Shown here: positions 11,181 to 23,124 of the stretch, in pieces
Numbering within the stretch: position 1 is the first letter of the stretch
Layout: every line of letters begins with the position of its first letter
DNA from: Agrypnia vestita
Lineage: Eukaryota; Arthropoda; Insecta; Trichoptera; Phryganeidae
DNA: 64,000 bases
Reading direction: 5' to 3'
Assembly (NCBI GenBank): GCA_016648135.1
Contig: JADDOH010008107.1
Location: forward strand, 1 to 64,000
Position numbers and translations under genes: made by a program
The notes under the pieces: model-generated
Seen by the model: the letters and a program-made list of their open reading frames with translations, nothing else
Told to the model about the DNA's origin: nothing
Database searches by the model: none

Positions 11181-12555
11181 AAACAGGAGTGCAAAATAAT
11201 AATTAAATTCAAAATTTCAATAACATTCGGATAAGGGTTTATGCAAAAACCGACACTTGCACATAAACGGAATTTAGAATTCATTTCCAAAAAATCGGAA
11301 AAACCGGTCTTTTTCATCCAAAATTTCACAAAAAATCCTAATAAATTTTCAGTTAATTTGATATATATGACAAAATAAAATACATTCCACATAAAACTAA
11401 TAATTGCCTGAAATAGAAAATACTCTCTCACTGACAACTGAATTTGGTTTTATCGTTTTCAAGGCATCAAATAATAAATTTAATTATTTTATTGATTGCT
11501 TGAAATATAGAAAATTCGGCCTTCAGTGACTTCGGATTCGACATTATTTCTTCGGGTTCCTCAATTCTATGATTCCTCCATGGATTCTATCAGAGCATTG
11601 CTCTGATTAATATTATTTACGGACACACACATACGTCGTCGGAATCGTTACCAGTCATGAATTGGAATATATTCTAACATAGCATCAACCAGTAGTGGCG
11701 TGCAGCGCAAACAACTAAAAAAGCTGTGCACTAGTAGAGATTCTAGGAAACAAATATGAATTTAAATAATTATCTTAAGAAAAGGACAATTTAAAATTCT
11801 AGCCGTAATCCGTGGCTACGACTAGTTTTTTTTTTTTCGACGGTTTCTGTACACTACGGCAATACTATTTTACTGTTTGCACGCATTAAATTTGTTTCTC
11901 GAACCTGGAAGAAACTCGCCCTGAACTGAATTTTTCCTACTGAGGTCGTATAATTATATTCGCCCATCTTTACGTCTGCGGGTTTTTTGCAGTTGCCAAG
12001 TAAATTTTTCGTACTATAGCGAGTCTTATCGAAAAATCTTATTTTTACACGTCACTTATAGAAACGACACTGTTACTAATTCCATATTTGCTGACATTTA
12101 AGTATTGTGAATTTGTTACAACAGCTAATTTGCTTCTTTACTTTTCAAACATCAATTATTTGATAGTCTGCTAATATAATGGCATTATTTAAATCGATTA
12201 TTACTTTTATTTCATTAGACTTCATTAATTATAGTTAATAATACCTTTAAATTCAATCTATTTCTGTTTATATGAAACAGAATATTTGTTATGCAATATA
12301 AATACATTCATTTACATTGTCATAGATGATATAAGTTATTTTTTATGAAATGAAACATATAATTAAAATAAGTTTAGTCCCGATTTAATTATCCCTCTAA
12401 AAATCGTCTTCGAAATATATTGAACATTTTTGCCGTAGTATACCTACATAAAATATTTAATTATTTATAAAATTCTTATTTACAATACTTTTTGTGGATA
12501 AATATTACTCCACTAAGTAACGCCTGTACACATACAGTTAAAACATACAAATAAT
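11181..12555. other. AT-rich intergenic DNA
   Basis: No gene or repeat boundary is supported. The 90-codon minus ORF at 11165-11437 has no recognisable domain. Confidence 0.35.
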
Positions 12556-12559
12556 TACA

Positions 12560-12775
12560 AGCTATATTAGAGATGTCTCATAGAGACGAAGCTATATTTT
12601 TATATGGGAAAGTAGTTATGGAAGTCTTTTTGGGTATTCATAGGGCTTACGACCTCCCTAAAAGACTTCCCATACCCATTCCCATTCCCAAAAGACTTCC
12701 ATACTTATTTTCCCATATAAAAATATAGCTTCGTCTCAATGAGACATCTATAATATATGTATTCTTGAAAAATTA
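12560..12775. repeat. Inverted repeat, family R1
   Basis: The left part (GAGATGTCTCATAGAGACGA, then AGCTATATTTTTATATGGG) is repeated in inverted form on the right (CCCATATAAAAATATAGCTT, then CGTCTCAATGAGACATC). The centre has several degenerate CCCAAAAGACTTCCATAC units. A fragment recurs at 18455-18500. Confidence 0.7.
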
Positions 12776-12795
12776 GGACATACTCAAAATATTCT

Positions 12796-12832
12796 GTAAG
12801 TATATATATATATATATATAATATATATATAT
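12796..12832. repeat. (TA)n microsatellite
   Basis: A run of TA dinucleotides. A similar run at 13088-13122 sits on the other side of the MITE, which suggests insertion into a TA tract. Confidence 0.85.
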
Positions 12833-13056
12833 GTAACAAAAGGAACTTCTGGACTCCCTCGCGTTTTCTGTAAATGGTCTCCGTGAGAAGACCAAGGCCG
12901 ACGTTTCGACACGGTATCACGTGCCACTGTCAAGGCTAAAAGGCCTCAAAAGTTACGGACTAGCCGTACTTGTTCGCGGGTGACATGAAAGTCTCCCACC
13001 AATAAGGCCGCAAGGCAGAAAACGCGAGGGAGTCCAGAAGTTCCTTTTGTTACATA
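12832..13056. mobile_element. MITE with perfect 39-bp terminal repeats
   Basis: The left terminus begins TGTAACAAAAGGAACTTC and continues TGGACTCCCTCGCGTTTTCTG. The right terminus at 13016-13054 is its exact reverse complement. The element is about 224 bp, noncoding, and flanked by (TA)n. The interior, on the minus strand, contains GTCGAAACGTCGG, a decayed hammerhead-like tail, but the CTGANGA half is not intact. Confidence 0.8.
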
Positions 13057-13087
13057 CAATAACGCTCGCGGAAACCTCAAGCAAAAC

Positions 13088-13122
13088 AATATATATGTAT
13101 ATATATATATATATATATATAC
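13088..13122. repeat. (TA)n microsatellite
   Basis: Right-hand partner of the TA tract that flanks the MITE at 12832-13056. Confidence 0.8.
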
Positions 13123-14470
13123 CTACTAATATTTTTTTAAATAGATAGTCGATAACAACCTAACCTAAATTTATGCCTACTTCGCGCCACTGTTAACCAG
13201 ATTAATTATTCTAATGCCTTAAATTGTCGTTTTTTTTAATTTAAAAACGGATTTTCGAATTTACAAAATTATCCAAAAAAAAAGTTTTTTGAAAACCGAC
13301 AAGCTCTAGTTGGTTGCTTTTGAATGATTCGTTAGGCATTCAAAACATTGGAATATCTGACAGGACCCATTTGATAGCTACCCCTCCAACTTGATAGATA
13401 TCCAGAGACAAACAAGTGTGTGCGATTGACAACATGATTCATGAGAGACTCCTGCGGGTACTTATTCGGAAGCCATTATGAGACAAAAACATTTTCAATA
13501 CTGTCTATAGCGCGAGCAATTATTTATTAGATATTTAATGCGATATAACTGATCAATCTTGAAATGTAAAATGTGCACGGGTGAAGCTCGGTGAGGCAAT
13601 AATGAATTAAGATAAACACATGTACAGGGGTGTCTCGCAGATAATCTAACATTTTGTTAGTGATGGGTCCGCTCTGTACTAACTACTACAATGTAGTACT
13701 ACATTACATTGAAGCGTACATTTCACACCTATTGAAGTGTAGTGCACACTACAAACTACACATACTTCAAAGTTATTGAAAGTACGAAGTTATTGAAAAT
13801 ACTTTAAAAAGTGAACACTACAAAGTACACACACTTAGAAATCTCTGGAAACTGAACCTTTTTTTTTGTTTAGTCATCAAACTTATTTTGGGAAAAAATA
13901 TTGATATTGTACTATAATACTACAATTACTTCACTTCATGCAGTTTTTGCTACAAATGTAGTGTACACTTTGTAGTCTTCAAACTGGTGAACGTGTATGT
14001 GTTTAGTCTTCATTTTGAAATGAAGTTTTTCCCTTCGCTACATTTTGTGGAGCATCGAGGTCTGCTGGCCTTCAAGCCGCTCGCATCGAGCGAAATCCAC
14101 CAACCGGAACTCGATGCGAGCGCCACCGACGCCAACCACCAATCGGAGGTCCGATACAGCCGACGATGTCCCAACCATCTGCTGCCAGACGGGCAACTCT
14201 TTTGCAAACCGCAATCATAACACACTCTCCATATTGACCTCGCAACAAACCTTTCTTTTAATTTACGCATAAATAAACCAACGTTTTTAAATCGTGAGTA
14301 TTTAACACCCTGTATCTCTCTGTCAATCCTGCATTTGCTTTTGTCACACACACGCTTACATACTGCAAACGCACACACACTACAGTAACATTAGAATGCC
14401 TTCTGCTTCAACGTGCCACGCGAGATTGCGTCTTTTACGGGTGAGAGTATTTCTCTCAACACAAAACATA
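13123..14470. other. Intergenic; one possible decayed hAT end
   Basis: GTTAGTGATGGGTCC near 13657 resembles a hAT terminus. It is followed by many degenerate AGTGTACACTACAAA-type units (13670-13975). No matching right end was found. A GC-richer block at 14040-14220 has ORFs in three frames without a domain. Confidence 0.3.
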
Positions 14471-15350
14471 CGAGGTGTGATCAAAAAATACGGTGAATGA
14501 TGTAATTACAAACAATGAAATGATTTTACGACAAATTTTACTTTATCTCCTTCAAAGTACTCTCCTTGATTGGCGACGCACTTATCCCAACGGTTGTTCC
14601 ATGATTGGAAGCATTTCTGGAAGGCTTCTTTCGGAAGGGCCTACAGCTGCTCTGTCGTGGCCTTCTCAATGTGAGGAAGGGTGTCGAAAAATTGTCCATC
14701 CATCACGATTTTTATTTTTGGAAAGACCCAAAAGTCGTACGGTGCTAAATCCGGGGAATAAGGCGGGTGTGAACAGACGGCAATTTTTTTCGGCCAATAA
14801 CTCGCGGATCAGAAGCGAGATGTGGCACGGCGCGTTGTCGTGATGCAGCACTCACTCGTCTCATTTGCAAATTATCAGTCAAAATGTTTTGCACGAGATG
14901 TTCAGTTTTTCGGCAAGCTCTCCGATAGTCAATCGCCTGTTTGAGCGAATCATTTTTGAGGCTTCTTGCACGCTTTCCTCTGTTTCTGAGGTCGAAGGAC
15001 GTCCCAACCTTTGCTCGTCTTGAACCGACTTATTTCCGCTTTTAAATCATTCCTTCACTTGTAAACAGTCTTCATGGTCATCACATTATCGCCATACATT
15101 GCTATTAACATTTTATGAGCTTCTTTCGTAACATTTTATGAGCTTCTTACTCTTTTGCAACTTTGAAGAAAACACGCGTTGTTAGAAAGCCACGATGCGC
15201 GACAGACATTGTAAACATGACCCTACTCTCCAGGCTCTGTAAGTGGCCTGATAGGTCGCAACTTGTTCTTACTTGTCACTATTGTTATCAAAGGAACATG
15301 CTACCGGACTTCACATACAAAACACAATCCGTTAAAATTTTTTAAAAAAT
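14471..15350 (-). pseudogene. mariner transposase relic
   Basis: After a TA dinucleotide the left end reads CGAGGTGTGATCAAAAAATA, a mariner-type terminal repeat. On the minus strand the helix-turn-helix region is visible (GRPSTSETEESV, then RRLTIGELAEKLNIS), then ILTDNLQMRRVSA. The sequence then jumps directly to LLHHDNAPCH with the second catalytic Asp, so the central part including the first Asp is deleted. After a frameshift, PDLAPYDFWVFPK with the third Asp and FQSWNNRWDKC follow. The right end is badly decayed. The copy cannot make active transposase. Confidence 0.8.
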
Positions 15351-15451
15351 AATTCATAAAAATCACTGTTGACATTTCAGCCAACGCGTAAAGATTATTT
15401 TTTTATATTTCGAAATTTTCGTGATTAACTTTGTGGAAGTTCATTGTAAAT

Positions 15452-15564
15452 AACTATGAATAGAACACAACGTTGTTTACTTCACACAATGACAGTTTAA
15501 TTAAATTAATTAATTAAACTGTCATTGTGTGAAGTAAACAACGTTGTGTTTTATTCATGAATAT
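15452..15564. repeat. Near-perfect hairpin, about 50-bp arms
   Basis: The core arms 15464-15503 and 15511-15550 are reverse complements (AACACAACGTTGTTTACTTC... mirrored) around AATTAAT. Weaker pairing (TGAATAGAACAC against its near complement) extends the arms outward. Noncoding, probably a MITE. Confidence 0.8.
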
Positions 15565-15574
15565 TTTCTATTTA

Positions 15575-15635
15575 AAATTCAATGAAAAAGACCCCCCGAA
15601 TTTTCGCTACTAGCTATGAGACACCCTGCATATAA
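15575..15635. repeat. End fragment of the GAGACACCCTGTATA repeat family
   Basis: GCTACTAGCTATGAGACACC followed by CTGCATATA matches the ends of 21090-21901, 29640-29862 and 36005-36320. Confidence 0.55.
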
Positions 15636-15639
15636 AACC

Positions 15640-16300
15640 GACAGGAAACCCTACAATGCCTATAAATATACAAGTATACAACATATTTGTTCTATGCTCT
15701 CTTTATGGTGTACCCTGATAGTACGTATTATCACAGAGTAAAACACATCAGAATAAGTTAACCCATTCTCAGTTTAAAGGTAAAGCAGTATAATAATTTT
15801 AATAAAACTTACTAAAAATCTATAAGACAAAGCTACTACCATAGCCAGAAAGCGATGCAAGTGCTGATTTCTTTCTGACACTAAATAATTAAAATTTATA
15901 TTTAATTGATTGATATACATAAGTGGCGTATAGATGCGAAAGCGCCACCATCCACGAGAGAATATTTTATATTTTGTAGAAACTTCCACACTGCATCTTC
16001 TTCGACATCTGGCACTCTGCAAATATGTGTCGGCGTATCAATAAAGAAAGATTTTTTTGGCCAGCAGCTTTTGTAAACGGTAAATTCAGCTAAAACAACG
16101 TATGTCAAAAAAAAACTTCGAGTTTTTATTAAAAAAACATGCACATTTAGAGATGGATGTTTATTTTAGTTGAGTTCACATATTTAAGCTGTCACAAATT
16201 GACGTGGTCAATGGTTGAAATAATCGGATACCTATGGCCGCACGCCTAGATGATCAAAAAAGTACCATAACTTGCACTTTTGAATTTTGCTCCGTTCCTT
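15640..16300. other. Intergenic, no supported gene
   Basis: Short ORFs on the minus strand at 15774-16144 overlap in different frames and show no domain. Confidence 0.35.
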
Positions 16301-16305
16301 TATAT

Positions 16306-16963
16306 TGTAACGAGATAATTGCGTACCTACTATCAGAGCTTTAAGCATAACAAAACGATCTAATTCTCCTGTACAACCCATAGCCTTCTGGCACGTCCTA
16401 TTAACAATCTGGAATTATTGACAAACGTCTGGTACAAGCAGGAAGCGACGGGAACATTCTCTGAAATAATAGAAATGTATATATAGAATAATCTAGGAGG
16501 TTCGAAAAAACCAACGTGTTTCGTACAAAAGTCGGAACTACTGCCACGGCGGTTCATGTTTGTTTTGACATTTCTACCGGTGCGACGTTGGCGACGGAGC
16601 GGTAAGCCACATTGTGGAAAGTCGTAGATAACCGAACGAAATACCTGATTGAACAGAGTATTCTATCAGGCGATATAAAAGTGTTTCGCAGACGATTAAT
16701 TGAAAAATAGTGTGAATAAAATAATAGAGATTAAATTAAATTCATGTCCAGTAACTTTATACATTTGTTAAAATAATTAATAAATCTTATTCGCCGCAAA
16801 ACAACATACGATGTATAAAATTAAATTTGGAATATTAAAACAAAACTAATTGTTAAATGTGTATGAAAAGTGAGTTCCGTATTAAAAATGGGGCTGGGCG
16901 GCGCTCTGGTTCTCACCCCCACTACACCACTTAATATATCCAAATATCGAGCGAACCCTGACA
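16306..16963 (+). mobile_element. Solo LTR, same family as 3485-3957
   Basis: It begins TGTAACGAGATAATTGCG and ends GCGAACCCTGACA. The bases before it (16302-16305) are ATAT and those after it ATAA, a target duplication with one mismatch. It shares AGAATAATCTAGGAGGTTCGA-like sequence near its middle and the TGTAACGA start with the LTR at 3485. Orientation is the same. No internal domains follow, so it is a solo LTR. Confidence 0.55.
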
Positions 16964-17039
16964 ATAAACATAGTTGATAAATAAAAGGAGATAATAAAAG
17001 TTTAAAAAGGTCATCCGTAATATCATTTACAGTCGTTAC

Positions 17040-17925
17040 ACTCGCAACTACCTACAGTTCGCTTTAGTTGGTTGGCTCAGCTCACTATTTCGATACGCGA
17101 AAAACAATACGACATCACGTAGCGGATTACATCTGCGCGAGTTTCGAAATTCTCAATTTTTCAAATCTGTCCGTAGACAAAGTTGCTCTCCCCCGGCGAT
17201 CCGTCCATTAGTGCGGGGACTAGTTCGCGATCGATACAGAAGTTATCCAACGTGATGGGATTCGTCCGGCGACCGTGGTGGCTCCCGTGTTCCGGGACGA
17301 CAATTTACAAACCCGCCCCGATCTCGGAACTCCAAGAAAATATTGACGAAAATCTTTTTAATATTCCGAGTAATGCCCTTTAGCGCATGTATGCGGATGA
17401 AATTTTCCCTCAAGATGCGAAGTTTGGCGGTAAATAAATGTTTAAGTAAAAATAATCTACGAGCGCGAGTCAAAAGTTATTCACTTATTTCTTTATTAAT
17501 ATGGAGTATTCACAAGTTCACAATTTCAATTTTAACTTATCATACCAATAATAAGAAATTCTCTCGCATGTGCTCAGATAATAATTACCTTTTGAATTCA
17601 ATAGATATTGTTAATACTAAATATGAAGAGTATCGTCATATGGTGAGGCGGATACTATAAACTCGTCTCTCTCCCTGACCATGTATATTATATACATTAC
17701 GAACCCTTTTATGTTTATGTTAAAGTTAAATTAGTAACAATCGGCATAATGAAACTGTAAAATTGTTTTATCTGTCATTCCTGTCAAATTGACTTATCTA
17801 TAATTATGTCTTATCTGTGTCATCCTTTTATTGTGGGAGACATTTAACTATTTTTTCTGTATTCCGTCTTACCAAGCAATTATGGCTCCCTGTTGTAAAA
17901 ATAAAAAATAAAAAATAACACAACG
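17040..17925 (+). mobile_element. Possible truncated LINE with A-rich tail
   Basis: The segment begins with a GC-richer 5'-UTR-like block (CAGTTCGCTTTAGTTGGTTG). It has an ORF ending TKYEEYRHMVRRIL near 17660, and a 3' region ending with GGCTCCCTGTTGTAAAAAT and repeated AAAAAT units. A similar GGCTCCCTC phrase occurs in the LINE 3' region at 60790. No reverse transcriptase motif is visible, so the call is tentative. Confidence 0.35.
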
Positions 17926-19035
17926 AAATCTTGAATTATTTTAACTGGAACTCAATTACGAACGACTCTTGTAACAATATAATTTTAAATTCTAAAACGC
18001 TAAGCTAACCAATAGTGAGACAGGAAAATAACCAATAAAGAATTAAAGTGAGAAACGAAATATGAAAAATAATAAGCACATAATAATAAATACAAATATA
18101 TTTTAAATATCTGCACATTTGTCATAATACACTTTTAGGTTGTCACACTGCCGTAAGCGCAAGGGTGCTTAGAGTTGGTACGACTGCGGACACGTGTGCG
18201 AAATTCGATCCCGATCGAATTATTTATCATCCGACTATTACAGTTTAAACACGTCCGCTCTGCTAAAAGTTTGCACAATTGAGCAGTGATCCGATTTCTC
18301 AAGTCTTGGGTGTGAATACAGAGAAAACAACATTTTAACATCGTAAAAGCGTTTTTTTTATCGAGAAGTGTAAAAGTGGCCGGACGAATCAATCTCCACC
18401 ACGGACGACAAGTTTCAGCAAGTTCGAGAGATGGTTCCGGCGAGTTACCTTCCCAATATAAAAAATAGCTTCGTCTCTATGAGACATCAATAACATTTTT
18501 TCAATTTTACGCGCTATAAATTGAAATATATGTGTCGGTACATTTTTCTTCTTTGGCCTTTGCTCTTCACACATGTCATTGTATCAAGGAATTGGATTGT
18601 TTATCGCTTAGTGAATTAATTGTAAGGCTACATTCAATATTGGGATCAACTTTCATAATATGCTGTGAAAATATTTCATACCTTCCAATAATTTTTGATA
18701 TAGGTCAACCGCCGATAGGTTTTGTATGACTCATGTAAAAATATATATTTCTCTCTCATTTGAAATAAGACAGATTATAACAGAATGCGATATTCATACA
18801 AAAGCTCTCAGCGATTGACCTGTTCAGCCGTTAATTCTTGGAAGGCACTTCAACACAGTCATCGCATACCATAAAACCGCATAAAATAAACCGCACAAAA
18901 GAGACTCAAATGAAATCTGATGATTTTGTGTAGTCAATATGGCTTAATTTGTTAAAGCTCTACAGGCAAAGAAATTTCAGAGACTGATTATATTTTTCAA
19001 TAGATAATTTTTTTGATACATAGATTATTGTTAAA
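17926..19035. other. Intergenic with one R1 fragment
   Basis: At 18455-18500 ATATAAAAAATAGCTTCGTC followed by TCTATGAGACATC matches the arm of the 12560-12775 repeat. Nothing else is recognised. Confidence 0.4.
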
Positions 19036-19039
19036 ATTA

Positions 19040-19215
19040 AGGAGGTCATGACGCTCGCTTAGTGGTCTGGTGGTCGGTGGTTCGAGTCCCATTCCAGGAC
19101 ACCAGCAAGTTAGTCCTATTTTCATAGCACAGGCTTTTAGCGTAGTAAATAAAAATTAAAAATAGTAACAATATTGATTCGACGCGTATTCCATATTCGC
19201 ATTTCATTTAAAAAA
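19040..19215 (+). mobile_element. tRNA-derived SINE (family S2)
   Basis: The head contains the B box GGTGGTTCGAGTCCCATTCC. The body ACACCAGCAAGTTAGTCCTA, then TTTTCATAGCACAGGC, matches the copy at 54018-54180. The tail (AATATTGATTCGACGCGTATTCC) is shared with 34186-34245. It ends in an A run. Confidence 0.65.
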
Positions 19216-19424
19216 AAAACAGTTTAAAATACTTCAATAAAATTAAATACATATTACAAATTGACAAGTGAGAAGAATATAAGGTATTAAATCTACCGTA
19301 TAGATACAAAGCGCTTGAATTCCAAAGTCAACGATGTTGAAGCGATCTAAAAGAAACTTTGAATCCATGAATCCATTTGTGTAACTTATATATTACTAAA
19401 CAATTTTGAATACTGTTCTTCTTC

Positions 19425-19560
19425 TTCTTGAGCTCTGTCTGTTCAACGGACGGTGGCTATCGTTTTGGCTATTATCCCTTTATTTACTGCATCCCTTTAT
19501 CTATAGTAGACTGGCCAAACTATAGACGTACCACTATAACTCGGCGTGCTAAGGAGGGCG
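19425..19560. repeat. Probable LINE-derived fragment
   Basis: TTCTTCTTCTTGAGCTCTGT followed by GGACGGTGGCTATCGTTTTGGCT resembles a common tail of insect non-LTR elements. No coding portion is visible. Assigned from memory only. Confidence 0.3.
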
Positions 19561-19849
19561 TCACTGTCGCGTAACAGAAGTTGCCAGGGTGTAAATTTAT
19601 TACACAATACATAATGTACTGAATGTCCGGTGACTAGTGTCAGAGCCTTCAATAGAAATTTGGTCGCGTAACAGCGCGCTCCGCGGCGGCCGCTCTATCT
19701 GTCAAACTGTCAAACGGTAATATCGGTCCATTATTTGCTTTTTCAGCTTCACAAAACTTTAATTTTTCATTGGCAATTGTTCTTGCACCATCGCGGACTG
19801 TTTTGGATGTTTTGGACATAATAATTCAGTGTATATTGGTAATAAAGAT

Positions 19850-20520
19850 GACACAGCTCGCGCTCAAAGACGAGAATGAACTGAATGACAGGGCGAGGGG
19901 TTACAGCCGGGTACGGGCGGGGCGGGTTTTAGTTCCAAACTCGCCGCACGCCAATTTATGTTGGGCAGGCAATACCTTTTCAGGTTTTTCAGCCACGACG
20001 TTCCCATTCATCCAAAACTCCGACTTCTTTCCTCGCATTGTGAGGTGCAAGAACTCGTACATCAATGCATATCTCATCTCATGTCCGATATATTGTTAGG
20101 TAGACTATATTAAAACTCTCACAAAAAGTAAAAAGTAAGCGCAACGATTATTGCATAAAAATCTAAGGAAAAAGATCTCATTTGACTGACTTGAGCGGAG
20201 CGCCGAAACGAGGGAGGTTTTGTAAATTCGCTTCCGGGCCACAAGACTGCGGAAGGAATTTGAATGGAACCAGGAAGCAAAATGTAGAATTAGAGTGGAA
20301 GTCGGATGTGTCACGTCACGTTACCCCTCCCGGCGCGCGAGGAGCCTCGCAGGGACGCGGCCGTGCACGCCGCACGCCGCACGCCGCACGCCGCACGCGC
20401 GGCGGGACGGGGGGATTCCCAATTAATCGCGGCTCACACTCCCACCGAGACGGCGCGCAAATTATTAGTGGTCTGTTTTCAATCAAAACTTGAGAGTTTC
20501 GTCGCTGCGAGCTAAATTGA
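19850..20520. promoter_or_regulatory. GC-rich CpG-dense segment
   Basis: GC content rises sharply and CpG is frequent, ending with a (CCGCACG)4 tandem at about 20370-20398. Overlapping ORFs (20182-20493, 20306-20515) are by-products of GC richness and show no domain. It could be a promoter-proximal region or an untranslated first exon of an unseen gene. Nothing here decides between these. Confidence 0.25.
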
Positions 20521-21085
20521 ATTAGCTCACGCAGACTTATATCGAAACGTATTAAAATCGTGAGATGAAGATGGCTAATGGCAAGATTTCACACGCGCAA
20601 TGCAGTATTAATCATTTAGCTGCGAGTTTAATTGATAAAGTAAAAGTACAAACTACGCGTTTATTTTTGAACGCGTCGCGTATCGTTAGATTGGATTTAA
20701 TACAAAATTTCTGAGGTTTCTTTACGAAAGTGAATTCATTATTTAAATTAATATTATCACAACTCGGAATATTCCCGCACGTGAATTGCTAAGCTATTGA
20801 CGCTGACGTTTATAGAATTAATTTTCAGTTCACAATTAAAACTACCTCTGAAATAAATAAGACTGAACGCATAAATGCTAAACGTTTATTTTTATTAACA
20901 TTTTAATGAATAAGTTGCATATTCCCAATATCCCACGTTAAGCTTATCTTAGCGTTGTCAGCTAAGAATCTGAAGACAAACAAATTATATATGTTTATAT
21001 GTATATAATGTACAGAAAATATTGATTTAAAAGCATGATAGTGGTAATTAATTATGGGATGTGATAGAAAATATAAAAAAATAAG
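20521..21085. other. Intergenic, moderately complex
   Basis: Unique-looking sequence up to about 20830, then AT-rich. No gene supported. Confidence 0.3.
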
Positions 21086-21089
21086 TTTT

Positions 21090-21901
21090 GTACAGAGTGT
21101 CTCGTAGAAATAAACGTCATCAAAGTTAGGATTTTTTTTCAATATTTCTGACTTATCTACAGTAAAACGTTAAACTATCATAAAAATAGCTAATTTATAT
21201 CGAATATTAAAAATCGTTCGCTTTGACACAATTCTTATCTCTTCTCCTTTTTACTAAGTAGATCTGTTCTTTCCTATTTATTCCTTATTCCCCTTTTACC
21301 TTTAATACTTCGACTTTCATAGTTTCTTCGCAACTTAAAACGTTCACTTTTTTGGTTTTTTCTTGTACAACTAAAGTTATTGTTGCCATATGTTAATACA
21401 TAACATGTTAATTCTGTGGATGGTCTCTACCTACTTTGTAATTGTAATTGTACTAATTGTAAGATGGTTTCTATACTACTCAATAATCATGTGTAATCTG
21501 ATTTTTATATGTACGGTTAGTTTTCAATAAATAAATAAAAAAATTGAATATTTTAATAAAAAAATGAATATTTGAATTTGAATACAAAAAAATTCGATGA
21601 ATAAATAAATAAAATAAAAGTCAGATAAAATTATGAAAACTGGAGAAAAGAAATGGTTAAAATTTCTGTACGGTTTCAATAATTTTAATTGACTTGTATC
21701 AAAGCGAATGAATTTTTTACATTCGATATTAATTTTTCAGAAGAAAGGTTAGAAATATTGAAAAAAAAGCAAATTTTGATGTCGCTTATCTCCATAACTG
21801 TTGACGTTTCACCCAAAGTGTATAGAATATTTTATATTCAAATTTGAGTGAAGAAGACTGCCGCAAATTTTTTGCTACTAGCTACGAGACACATCGCATA
21901 A
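21090..21901. mobile_element. TIR element with GAGACACCCTGTATA-type ends
   Basis: The left end TACAGAGTGTCTCGTAG and the right end CTACGAGACACATCGCATA are inverted relatives. Inside the termini CAATATTTCTGACTTATCTA (left) mirrors GGTTAGAAATATTGAAAAAA (right). The interior contains a LINE-like 3' tail (CAATAAATAAATAAAAAAAT near 21525). Noncoding. Single ends recur at 15575-15635, 29640-29862 and 36005-36320. Confidence 0.6.
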
Positions 21902-22855
21902 GTTTTTAAAAATAGAAGTTTCATCTATTCTAAATATAATAATTTTGTTATCTGTCTGCAACTTGCTGGAATGACAACTTTACATGATTAGAGTGTGACA
22001 CGCACTCAGCGTGCGGCTTATGTTGCGTCGTTATTAATTATAATTCTTTCCCGTGATTTTTCACGGGTGTACGGCTAGTAAATAATAAATTATTAAAGAT
22101 TGACATATTATTTATTATCCTCAATATTATAGTAAGCTAAAAACGCAAATGTACCACCACTGGTGAACGGAAGTTACCTTACAGCTATAAAAGGTGGCGG
22201 ACATGTGTCGTCACCGGAAAGGAACATCAGATATTGAATTAAGTATTTAAATCATTTTAAGTGTATGTCTGATTTGGTTGTTTGATTTGATTTGATTTTC
22301 ATTTGAATTGTTTGCGTTAGTTTGCACTGTGATAGACCAAATAAAAAAGTAACCCATAAAAAACAAGTTTTTATCATACTCCCTTTCTTTGTAAAATATA
22401 ATAACAATTAAAGACGAATTAAAACATATAACATAACACTAAACTTACAGTAATTTAATTTATTTCTAAAATGTCAGATGTTTTGAGCTTTGATAAGACA
22501 CTTCATGCTTTGAAGATTAAATTCTAAAAACATTTGTCAGTCAATTTAGATTTTCGACATTCGTAATGAAATACCTATTATGTATACCGACGCACAGTAA
22601 TTCGCCTAGAACAAGCCAGGTGGACAAAAGTCATTTCAAAGAATCCATTAATTAATGATACCATGACAATAACAACCCCTCATGGGTCACAATTCGAGAT
22701 AATAATTATGGAAAAAATTCCAGAGTGATGATTCATAAGCGGTTGAAGTGAAGTGATAAGGTAATTCCATTTACGGATACAATTTAGTTGCAATTTTGCA
22801 GTGCTTTCAATAACATCTAACAAGTTTAAAAGTGAATATTATAACGTTTTCTGTG

Positions 22856-22874
22856 ATGGATTTTACTTTAAAGG
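22856..22874 (+). CDS. Transposon gene, first coding exon (predicted)
   Basis: ATG GAT TTT ACT TTA AAG G is followed by GTATGT, a good splice donor at 22875. Joined to the acceptor TTTCAG at 23119-23124 it yields MDFTLKECVCSLSKMEFF in frame, with the split codon G+AA. The intron is 250 bases. This is a prediction from splice consensus and frame. Confidence 0.5.
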
Positions 22875-23124
22875 GTATGTTTTTTTTAAATTCATTTATA
22901 ATTTGATTCCAATTAGAGACAATATATGTTATAAAAGGTTTTGAAAAAATCACGTAAAAATTTTAAAATTTTTTTCGTTTTTAATTTTTCAACGTATATA
23001 TCTTTTTGTACTTACATGTCCATGGGCAAATTTTTAGATATTATAAAGCGACAATCCTAAGCTATTTAACAACATATAATTTAGTCCCCCATATTCACAC
23101 CATTTAAAAAAAAAAAAATTTCAG

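Noticed and set aside
13655..13990. hAT element
   Set aside because: Only one hAT-like terminus and degenerate GTACACTACAAA units were seen; no right end, transposase or 8-bp duplication.
14010..14378. 122-codon minus ORF
   Set aside because: It overlaps ORFs in other frames over a GC-richer patch; no domain and no splice evidence.
19040..19110. tRNA gene on the plus strand
   Set aside because: The B box is good, but the body is shared with a SINE at 54018 including a non-tRNA tail.
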